From positions 1-8,646 of the forward strand of contig SLJS01000142.1 in assembly GCA_007135015.1 (NCBI GenBank): a DNA stretch of 8,646 nt, read 5' to 3'. This document shows positions 1-5,244 of this stretch, one piece after another (position 1 is the first letter of the stretch; every line of letters begins with the position of its first letter). The position numbers were made by a program, and so were the translations under genes. This DNA comes from Alcanivorax sp. Its GTDB lineage: Bacteria; Pseudomonadota; Gammaproteobacteria; Pseudomonadales; Alcanivoracaceae. Under the pieces are notes generated by a model. It saw nothing but the letters and a program-made list of their open reading frames with translations, was not told where the DNA came from and did no database searches.

Positions 1-1
1 G

Positions 2-817
2 GCACCGGGGCTGCGCGGACTCTGGCACTACCTGGGCCGGGCGGGCACCTTCCTGCTGGACACCTGGCGGCTTATTGCCATGCGCCGTGATCCGTCCACC
101 CGGCTGAAGACCCCGCTGGGGCTGGAAAAACGGGTCGCCTGGGCCGAGCCGCTGCCGCTGGGGCGCGCCAAGGCTATTGGCAGGGAGCTCGGATGCAGCC
201 TCAATGATGTGCTGCTCGGCTGTGTGGCCGGCGGGCTGCGCCAGGAGCTGGAGCGCTACGGCGACGCCACCGAAGGGCTCGAGGTGCGCGCGGCGGTGCC
301 CTACAACATGCGCCCGCTGAATCAGTTCGAGCGCCTGGGCAACGAGTTCGGGCTGGTGTACCTGCCCCTGCCAGCGGGCATTGCCGACCCGGAGGAACGG
401 GTGCGCGAGGTCTGCCGGCGCATGCAGGCGCTGAAGGGCTCCATGCAGCCGGCGGTGTCCTGGTTCACGCTGAAACTGCTGGGCTGGCTGCCCGGTTCAC
501 TGGAGCGGGTCTTCCTGAACTATTTCAGCGCCCGGGCCAGCGCAGTGATGACCAATGTGCCCGGCCCGCAACAACCCATCGTGCTGGACGGCTGCGAGAT
601 CGAAACACCGCTGTTCTGGGTGCCCCGCAGCGGGGACCTGGGCCTGGGCATCAGTATTTTCAGCTATGACGGCCAGGTGCATTTCGGTGTGGTCACCGAT
701 GCACGCCAGTTGCCCGAGCCGGAGCGCCTGATCGAGGCCTTTGTCGCGGAGTTCGCCGAACTGGACAGCCGTTTCCCGGAGGTCGAATCCGGGGAAGACA
801 AGCGCCTGTCCGCGTAG
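2..817 (+). CDS. Wax ester synthase / diacylglycerol acyltransferase (WS/DGAT), C-terminal part, 5' end outside window
   Basis: The reading frame is open from the left edge to a TAG stop and gives 271 residues, so the start lies upstream. WS/DGAT enzymes transfer an acyl group from acyl-CoA to a long-chain alcohol or diacylglycerol, making wax esters or triacylglycerol at the inner membrane or lipid-body surface. The visible part is the C-terminal domain. It has the family's SLNDVLLGCVAGGLR segment (about residues 66-80), a PYNMRPL strand followed by LGNEFGLVYLPLP (about 100-124), IADPEERV just after it, the conserved MTNVPGPQQP block (about 183-192), and a closing SYDGQVHFGVVTDARQLPEPERL stretch typed here in part only. 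The catalytic HHxxxDG motif belongs to the N-terminal half and cannot be checked here. The fatty acyl reductase starts 57 bases downstream on the same strand with no convincing terminator between, so the two are probably co-transcribed. The preference for alcohol over diacylglycerol is inferred from that neighbour. Confidence 0.9.
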   Translation, partial: APGLRGLWHYLGRAGTFLLDTWRLIAMRRDPSTRLKTPLGLEKRVAWAEPLPLGRAKAIGRELGCSLNDVLLGCVAGGLRQELERYGDATEGLEVRAAVPYNMRPLNQFERLGNEFGLVYLPLPAGIADPEERVREVCRRMQALKGSMQPAVSWFTLKLLGWLPGSLERVFLNYFSARASAVMTNVPGPQQPIVLDGCEIETPLFWVPRSGDLGLGISIFSYDGQVHFGVVTDARQLPEPERLIEAFVAEFAELDSRFPEVESGEDKRLSA

Positions 818-874
818 CAAGATGGGTGACAACAATCGTTCTGCAAGGATCACAGGGAAAAGGGGCTGGCAATA

Positions 875-2887
875 ATGAACTACTTCGTTACCGGAGCCAC
901 CGGCTTTATCGGCCGTTTTATGGTTGCACGCCTGCTGCGCAGGGAAAACGCCCGGGTATTCGCCCTGGTGCGCCCCGGTTCGGAATACAAGCTCGACGGC
1001 CTGCGCCGGCGGCTGGGGGCACAGCCCGATCAGCTTGTCGCCATCAAGGGAGATCTCACCCGCAAGCTGCTGGGCGTGAGCAAGCGCGACCGGGATGACC
1101 TTCGCGGGCAGGTGGATCATTTCTTTCACCTGGGGGCCATCTATGACCTGGCCATGGACGAGGCGTCCCAGAAGAAGACCAATATCGAGGGCACGCGGGC
1201 GGCGGTGAAGCTGGCTGCGGAACTGGGCGCCGGGAACTTTCACCATGTCAGCTCCATTGCCGCGGCCGGGCTCTACGAGGGCACCTTCCGCGAGGACATG
1301 TTCGACGAGGCCGGCCCGCTGCCGGACGCCTATCTCTACAGCAAGCACGAGTCCGAGCGCATCGTGCGCGAGGAGTGCAAGCTGCCGACACGCATCTACC
1401 GGCCGTCCATGGTGGTGGGTGATTCGCGTACCGGCGAGATGGACAAGGTGGACGGGCCCTACTACTTCTTCAAGCTGCTGCAGCGGCTGCACGATTTCAT
1501 TCCACCCTGGATCCCGCTGCTCGGCATCGAAGGGGGCAACTTCAATGTGGTGCCGGTGGACTTCGTCGCCGACGCCATCGATCACATCGCCCATCTTCCG
1601 GACCGTGATGGCCAGACCTTCCATCTGACCCATGACCGTCATTACAGCGTGGGTGAAGTAATCAATATCTTCGCGGGCATCGCCGATGCGCCGCGCATGG
1701 CGGTGCGCTTCGACAACAGCTGGGTGCAGCGCGCGCTGCCGGGCTTCGTGCGCAAGGGCGTCCAGCGCGTGCCGCCGGCCCGCTTCGCCCTGCATCAGGC
1801 GCTGGAGGCGCTGGATATTCCCGAGGAGGCACTCAAGTTCCTCACCTACCCCACGCAGTTCGACAATACCAATGCGAAGGAAGCCCTGGCAGGCAGCGGT
1901 ATCGAAGCGCCGGAGCTGGAATCCTACGCCCAGCAGCTGTGGGATTACTGGGCAAATCATCTGGACCCGAACCGCGATACCCGTCGCGACGAAATGCAGC
2001 CACTGCCCTCGCTGGAAGAGCGCGTGGAAGACAAGGTGGTGTTGATCACCGGTGCGACTTCCGGCATCGGCAAGGCCGCGGCCCTGAAGCTGGCACGGGC
2101 CGGCGCGCGGGTGCTGGTGGTGGCCCGCACGCCGGAGAAACTCGAACAGACCCTCAACGAGATCGAGAAGCTGGGGGGCACGGCGGAGTCCTACCAGGCC
2201 GACGTTTCCGACCTGGAGGAGTGCGATGCCCTGGTCGAGCGGGTGCTCAGGGACCACGGGCGGGTGGATATTCTCGTCAACAACGCCGGGCGTTCCATCC
2301 GGCGCTCGGTGGTCCACACCTTCGACCGTTTCCACGACTTCGAGCGGACCATGCAGCTGAACTATTTCGGTGCGCTGCGGCTGATCATGGACCTGCTGCC
2401 GCACATGCGCGAGCGCGGCACCGGCCATGTCATCAACATTTCGTCCATCGGCGTGCTGACCAACGCGCCGCGCTTTTCCGCCTATGTGGCTTCCAAGGCG
2501 GCGCTGGATTCGTTCACCCGCTGCGCGGCCTCGGAACTGGCCCACGAGGGCATACGCTTTACCACCATCAACATGCCTCTGGTGCGCACACCCATGATCG
2601 CGCCCACGAAGCTGTACAACCATGTGCCCACCATCAGCCCCGGCCAGGCAGCGGACATGATCTGCGAAGCGATCATCCACCGGCCCAAGCGCATTGCCAC
2701 CAGTCTGGGCATTCTCGGGCAGGTGATGCACTTCATTACGCCACGGGTCACCGAGACCATCATGAATACCGGCTACAAGGTCTTCGAGGACTCGTCCGCC
2801 GCAGTGGGCGGAAAGGAAAAGACCCCCAAACGCATCAGCCGGGAGCAGGCAGCGTTCTCCCGGCTTTTCAAGGGGATCCACTGGTAG
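875..2887 (+). CDS. Two-domain fatty acyl-CoA/ACP reductase, alcohol-forming (Maqu_2220 type)
   Basis: This 670-residue protein fuses an extended and a classical short-chain dehydrogenase/reductase (SDR). The N-terminal domain (about 1-365) begins with the nucleotide-binding GATGFIG at 7-13 and has serines at 126-127 and a YLYSK catalytic motif with Tyr153 and Lys157. The C-terminal domain (about 383-640) has TGATSGIG at 392-399, NNAG at 469-472, NISS with Ser523/524, and YVASK with Tyr537 and Lys541. Both active sites look complete. Length, order and many segments match, from memory, the Marinobacter enzyme that reduces acyl-CoA or acyl-ACP through aldehyde to fatty alcohol with NADPH. The start is supported by an AAAAGGGG ribosome site at 858-865, nine bases upstream. 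The WS/DGAT gene just upstream would use the alcohol for wax ester synthesis. The last 20 bases overlap the opposing gene's 3' end. Which domain performs which reduction step is inferred from family membership and not visible in the sequence. Confidence 0.88.
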   Translation: MNYFVTGATGFIGRFMVARLLRRENARVFALVRPGSEYKLDGLRRRLGAQPDQLVAIKGDLTRKLLGVSKRDRDDLRGQVDHFFHLGAIYDLAMDEASQKKTNIEGTRAAVKLAAELGAGNFHHVSSIAAAGLYEGTFREDMFDEAGPLPDAYLYSKHESERIVREECKLPTRIYRPSMVVGDSRTGEMDKVDGPYYFFKLLQRLHDFIPPWIPLLGIEGGNFNVVPVDFVADAIDHIAHLPDRDGQTFHLTHDRHYSVGEVINIFAGIADAPRMAVRFDNSWVQRALPGFVRKGVQRVPPARFALHQALEALDIPEEALKFLTYPTQFDNTNAKEALAGSGIEAPELESYAQQLWDYWANHLDPNRDTRRDEMQPLPSLEERVEDKVVLITGATSGIGKAAALKLARAGARVLVVARTPEKLEQTLNEIEKLGGTAESYQADVSDLEECDALVERVLRDHGRVDILVNNAGRSIRRSVVHTFDRFHDFERTMQLNYFGALRLIMDLLPHMRERGTGHVINISSIGVLTNAPRFSAYVASKAALDSFTRCAASELAHEGIRFTTINMPLVRTPMIAPTKLYNHVPTISPGQAADMICEAIIHRPKRIATSLGILGQVMHFITPRVTETIMNTGYKVFEDSSAAVGGKEKTPKRISREQAAFSRLFKGIHW

Positions 2888-3248
2888 CGGCCAGTGCACC
2901 AATGACCGCCCCGCCGCCCGGGCGCAGAATGTCCGGCCAGCCTGCACGGGGCTGGCCCAGGATCCGGCCCGTCTCGCGCAACAGCGACTCGGCGCGCCTG
3001 TTGAGCGCGGTCATCACGAAACCCCGCCGGGTATGCCAGCCGATCACCACCAGCGCGCCGCCACCCTGGTAGCATTGCGCATGGTCATGAAAGCCTTCCA
3101 CCGCCCGGCCGCACTTTTGCAGCGCCAGATCGCGGGACAGCCGCCAGCGCAACCAGTGATAACCGATATAGGGGTAGCCCCGCAGCGTAAGGCTCAACCA
3201 GCCTCCGGGCTCACGGGACAGATCAAATCGCGGGAAATCCGCTTCCAT
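2868..3248 (-). CDS. Hypothetical protein, 126 residues
   Basis: The family is not recognised. The gene is credible because a consensus AAGGAGG ribosome site lies exactly five bases before the ATG, and because the coding stretch fills a space with no better candidate on either strand. The protein has no signal peptide and no clear membrane segment. It is rich in aromatic residues, with Trp at 17, 32, 35, 71 and 104 and a GYPYIGYHWLRWRL segment at 24-37. It has a hydrophobic GGALVVIGWH strand at 63-72 and a Gly/Ala-rich tail. Its stop lies inside the 3' end of the fatty acyl reductase gene, giving a 20-base tail-to-tail overlap. It is transcribed away from the neighbouring short-chain dehydrogenase. 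A cytoplasmic location is assumed and no function is offered. Confidence 0.65.
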   Translation of the reverse strand: MEADFPRFDLSREPGGWLSLTLRGYPYIGYHWLRWRLSRDLALQKCGRAVEGFHDHAQCYQGGGALVVIGWHTRRGFVMTALNRRAESLLRETGRILGQPRAGWPDILRPGGGAVIGALAATSGSP

Positions 3249-3253
3249 GCCTG

Positions 3254-3260
3254 CCTCCTT
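3254..3260 (-). promoter_or_regulatory. Consensus ribosome binding site for the 126-residue hypothetical gene
   Basis: On the minus strand this reads AAGGAGG, with five bases to the ATG at 3248. It is the strongest ribosome site in the window and the main reason for accepting the unrecognised gene it serves. Confidence 0.75.
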
Positions 3261-3337
3261 GTGGGGCCTCCCTGCCCCTTGTCTGGTCCGTTCCGCTGTC
3301 TCAATCCCGGCATGGGACAGTGCTTTCCGGTGCGGTA

Positions 3338-3366
3338 TTTCTAGTGCCTCGGGCCAGAAACATCAA
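3338..3366 (-). promoter_or_regulatory. Candidate sigma-70 promoter for the 126-residue hypothetical gene
   Basis: On the minus strand, TTGATG (plus coordinates 3361-3366) is followed after 17 bases by TAGAAA (3338-3343). Each hexamer matches four of six consensus positions, and the spacing is ideal. Transcription would start near 3331, leaving a leader of roughly 80 bases before the gene start at 3248. Matches of this quality also arise by chance. Confidence 0.3.
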
Positions 3367-3440
3367 TGAAAACAGAATGCTACCGCTGTGCCATCAAAGT
3401 CGCACCGTTGAACCTCCTGTCGGCATGGAACGCCGGCCAC

Positions 3441-3488
3441 CCGAGCAACAGCTCGGCCGGATACAGCCCGCGGCTCCCTTGTATCCGG
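3441..3488 (+). repeat. Two abutting hairpins upstream of the stand-alone SDR gene
   Basis: The first hairpin is a perfect 6-bp stem, CCGAGC (3441-3446) with GCTCGG (3451-3456), closing an AACA loop. The second begins at the very next base: CCGGATAC (3457-3464) pairs perfectly with GTATCCGG (3481-3488). Its 16-base loop itself holds a 4-bp stem, AGCC (3465-3468) with GGCT (3472-3475). The pair lies about 80 bases upstream of the chosen SDR start, in the 318-base divergent spacer 3249-3566. It could be a structured leader or an operator. Nothing else convincing was found in this spacer apart from the minus-strand promoter candidate. Confidence 0.55.
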
Positions 3489-3553
3489 ACTCTGTTTCGG
3501 GGCACCCTTGGCAGTCGGGGCGACGGCCCCGCACTTGCCACCATGAATTCAGC

Positions 3554-3557
3554 GGAG
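3554..3557 (+). promoter_or_regulatory. Ribosome binding site deciding the SDR start
   Basis: GGAG lies nine bases before the ATG at 3567. The other in-frame ATGs (3366, 3543, 3591, 3621) have no ribosome site at useful spacing, so 3567 is preferred over the longest open frame. Confidence 0.45.
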
Positions 3558-3566
3558 ACCAGCGCC

Positions 3567-4550
3567 ATGCCTCGCGGCATCAGACTGAAAATGCCCCGGC
3601 TGGGGCCGCATATCCGGGAGATGTCCGGCTCACTCCTTCGGCATCTGGACGCCCGCATCTTCCCCGAATATCACTTGCGCCGGCGCGTGGACGGCAAGGT
3701 GATCCTGCTCACCGGTGCCAGCACCGGTATCGGCGAGGTGCTGGCCTACCGGCTCTCGGCCGCCGGGGCCCAGCTGGTTCTGGCGGCCCGCTCGCCGGAG
3801 AAGCTCGAGGCCGTGGTCCGGCGGATCCGCACCGCCGGCGGCCGTGCCCGGGCCGTCCCCGCGGATCTGTCGAAGAGCCAGGACTGCGACCGGCTGGCGA
3901 ACAATGTGCTCGAGCATGAAGGCGCCGTGGACATCCTGATCAACAACGCCGGGCGCTCCATCCGCCGCCCGGTGCTGCGCTCGCTGGAGCGTTTTCACGA
4001 TTTCGAGCGCACCATGCAGCTGAACTATTTCGGCACCATCCGCCTGACCATGAACCTGCTGACTTCCATGAAGGAAAACGGCGGCGCCCACATCGTCAAT
4101 ATTTCCACCGTGGGTGTACAGATGGCACCGGCACGCTTCAGTGCCTACCTGGCCTCCAAGGGCGCGGTGGAGGGCTGGACGATGTCGGCGGCGAATGAAC
4201 TGGGCCATCACAACATCCGGATGACGCTGGTGAACCTGCCCCTGGTGCGCACGCCCATGATCGCGCCCACGGAGGTCTACCGCTACACGCCCGCGATTTC
4301 ACCGGACGAGGCGGCACGGCGCATATGCCGGGCGCTGATCACCCGGCAGAAGCGGGTCATCAATGCCGCGGCGGTGGGCACCCAGGCGGCCTATCTGCTG
4401 TTCCCGCGGCTGTCCGAGGCCGTCGTCAATGTGGGCTACCAGCTTACACAGGAGTCCTCGGCGGTGCGGCGGGGCGACAGGGATGAGGACACCACAGGCA
4501 CACGGCAGCCGACTCAGCAGTCCAATGTCCACCCTCTGCGACGGAAATAG
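3567..4550 (+). CDS. Short-chain dehydrogenase/reductase, paralogue of the fatty acyl reductase C-terminal domain
   Basis: This is a classical SDR of 327 residues from the chosen start. After an extension of about 40 residues it shows TGASTGIG at 49-56 for NAD(P) binding, NNAG at 126-129, and the catalytic set Ser180 (NIST), Tyr194 and Lys198 (YLASK). It aligns collinearly with residues about 383-640 of the fused reductase upstream. Shared identical runs include NNAGRSIRR, RFHDFERTMQLNYFG and LVRTPMIAPT. The family therefore points to NADPH-linked reduction of an acyl-CoA or long-chain aldehyde (the Acr1-like group), but the substrate is inferred. The last 30 or so residues are polar, rich in Arg, Gln and Thr, and probably disordered. 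The frame stays open back to 3366, but without a ribosome site there. The gene converges with the TRL-like lipoprotein gene. Confidence 0.8.
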   Translation: MPRGIRLKMPRLGPHIREMSGSLLRHLDARIFPEYHLRRRVDGKVILLTGASTGIGEVLAYRLSAAGAQLVLAARSPEKLEAVVRRIRTAGGRARAVPADLSKSQDCDRLANNVLEHEGAVDILINNAGRSIRRPVLRSLERFHDFERTMQLNYFGTIRLTMNLLTSMKENGGAHIVNISTVGVQMAPARFSAYLASKGAVEGWTMSAANELGHHNIRMTLVNLPLVRTPMIAPTEVYRYTPAISPDEAARRICRALITRQKRVINAAAVGTQAAYLLFPRLSEAVVNVGYQLTQESSAVRRGDRDEDTTGTRQPTQQSNVHPLRRK

Positions 4551-4568
4551 GCTTTCGGGTTTCAGCGC

Positions 4569-4590
4569 TCAGCGGTCGGCAATCCGCTGA
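4569..4590. terminator. Stem-loop between convergent genes, possible bidirectional terminator
   Basis: TCAGCGG (4569-4575) and CCGCTGA (4584-4590) form a perfect 7-bp stem with an 8-base loop, 18 bases after the SDR stop and in the space where the opposing lipoprotein gene also ends. No T-run follows on either strand, so it is not a textbook intrinsic terminator. The position is the main argument. Confidence 0.35.
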
Positions 4591-4614
4591 CGGCTGAGTT
4601 CGGCCCTCGCGATA

Positions 4615-4626
4615 CCCTCCGGAGGG
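4615..4626. repeat. Perfect 12-base palindrome CCCTCCGGAGGG
   Basis: This self-complementary 12-mer lies in the 127-base convergent spacer, 52 bases before the lipoprotein stop, and is followed by extra G residues. It could add to transcript 3'-end structure. As a palindrome without a loop, it could also be a protein site or chance in GC-rich DNA. Confidence 0.35.
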
Positions 4627-4677
4627 GGGGATGCTGCAGCGCTTCGGCACCGGCCGCTGACTCCCGGTCGCTTGCCG

Positions 4678-4974
4678 TTACTCCCCGTAGACATGCACAT
4701 GCCGGCGCGACCAGAGGCCCCGGAGGATGATCAGCGTATCGGTATCCACGTGGTGGACCCGCTCGATGCCCCCATCGCGCATGGCAGTGCGGATACTGCA
4801 GTCGCCAGTAAAGAACACCCACAGAAACCGGCTACAGGTAGACTCCCCGCGCAATGTTGTATCCCCTGAGTCGACCTTGACTGCCAGTGACTGTGAAGGG
4901 GCGCTGAAACGGGCATAACAGCCACCGAGCACTACAAGACTGACGCTCAACAACAGTACGGGCATAATGCGCAT
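4678..4974 (-). CDS. TRL-like family lipoprotein
   Basis: The 98-residue product has a short signal peptide (MRIMPVLLLSVSLVVLGGC) with a lipobox LGGC at 16-19, so Cys19 should be lipidated. Tyr follows at +2, not Asp, which fits outer-membrane sorting. The mature part resembles the TRL-like family of small envelope lipoproteins: a STCSRFLWVFFTGDCSIRTA region (46-65), then GGIERVHHVD (68-77), and the characteristic C-terminal VYGE. The function of this family is unknown. The ATG at 4974 is chosen because an AGGGAG ribosome site lies nine bases upstream and the signal peptide starts there. The open frame continues to 5154, but those residues are arginine- and proline-rich and would bury the signal peptide. 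Two extra cysteines (47 and 59) could form a disulfide. It is divergent from the GMC oxidoreductase gene. Confidence 0.8.
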   Translation of the reverse strand: MRIMPVLLLSVSLVVLGGCYARFSAPSQSLAVKVDSGDTTLRGESTCSRFLWVFFTGDCSIRTAMRDGGIERVHHVDTDTLIILRGLWSRRHVHVYGE

Positions 4975-4983
4975 AGAGATATT

Positions 4984-4989
4984 CTCCCT
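4984..4989 (-). promoter_or_regulatory. Ribosome binding site of the TRL-like lipoprotein gene
   Basis: AGGGAG on the minus strand, nine bases before the ATG at 4974, fixes the start at the beginning of the lipoprotein signal peptide. Confidence 0.55.
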
Positions 4990-4997
4990 GGTGGTGA

Positions 4998-5022
4998 CCC
5001 GGAGGGTCTTTAATCCTCCGGG
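4998..5022 (-). repeat. Leader hairpin upstream of the lipoprotein gene
   Basis: CCCGGAGG (4998-5005) and CCTCCGGG (5015-5022) form a perfect 8-bp stem around a 9-base AT-rich loop. On the minus strand it ends eight bases before the lipoprotein ribosome site, so it would fold in that mRNA leader if transcription starts upstream of it. Confidence 0.5.
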
Positions 5023-5064
5023 GGGCCTTTCGTCGGCGACCGGGAAACGGCGGGCAGTCCGTGC

Positions 5065-5159
5065 TCCACCTGTCGGACGGTCAGTGTTATGGTCACCCGG
5101 GCTGCGGACCGGCAGCCCGGAACCTGTGCTGACCGTCGACAATTCTGCCTCCACTTGTC
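5065..5159. repeat. Nested inverted repeat flanked by near-identical 10-base direct repeats
   Basis: The inner hairpin is a perfect 9-bp stem, CCGGGCTGC (5097-5105) with GCAGCCCGG (5112-5120), and a 6-base loop. The outer arms GACGGTCAG (5076-5084) and CTGACCGTC (5129-5137) are also perfect over 9 bp. The whole is bracketed by TCCACCTGTC (5065-5074) and TCCACTTGTC (5150-5159), which match at nine of ten positions. It occupies the divergent spacer between the lipoprotein and the GMC oxidoreductase. It could be a regulator site, a small repeat element or a structured leader. Confidence 0.6.
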
Positions 5160-5209
5160 CCGATGTGCACCCACGGTTGCCACGGAAGTCAAGCGGTCGC
5201 CTTTACCCT

Positions 5210-5218
5210 TGCTACACT
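5210..5218 (+). promoter_or_regulatory. Candidate extended -10 promoter of the GMC oxidoreductase gene
   Basis: TGCTACACT has a TG-n extension and four of six matches to the -10 hexamer. No good -35 is seen at 16-18 bases upstream, as is common for extended -10 promoters. Transcription would begin around 5225, which favours translation from 5245 and not from 5227 or 5089. Confidence 0.4.
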
Positions 5219-5232
5219 CCACGGTCATGAGC

Positions 5233-5236
5233 GAGG
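5233..5236 (+). promoter_or_regulatory. Ribosome binding site deciding the GMC oxidoreductase start
   Basis: GAGG lies eight bases before the ATG at 5245. The in-frame ATG at 5227 has no ribosome site. The open frame further upstream to 5089 runs through the inverted repeats. Confidence 0.5.
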
Positions 5237-5244
5237 CGTATACC

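Noticed and set aside
497..2947. An 816-codon open frame on the minus strand across the acyltransferase and reductase genes
   Set aside because: It is antisense to two confidently recognised genes. Its product is His/Gly/Arg-rich and low-complexity with no domain, as expected for the complement of GC-rich codons.
1939..3072. A 377-codon plus-strand open frame across the reductase C-terminal domain and beyond
   Set aside because: It overlaps, in another frame, a domain with an intact SDR active site, and it lacks any family signature.
3033..3344. A 103-codon plus-strand open frame in the reductase-SDR gap
   Set aside because: It opposes the 126-residue gene, which has a consensus ribosome site. 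This frame has no ribosome site of similar quality.
4975..5154. Longer lipoprotein start at 5154
   Set aside because: It would place 60 Arg/Pro-rich residues before a classical lipoprotein signal peptide, and the AGGGAG site favours 4974.
5089..5244. Upstream start for the GMC oxidoreductase at 5089 or 5227
   Set aside because: The stretch contains the inverted repeats and the candidate -10. The predicted residues do not look like an N-terminal domain, and neither ATG has a ribosome site, unlike 5245.
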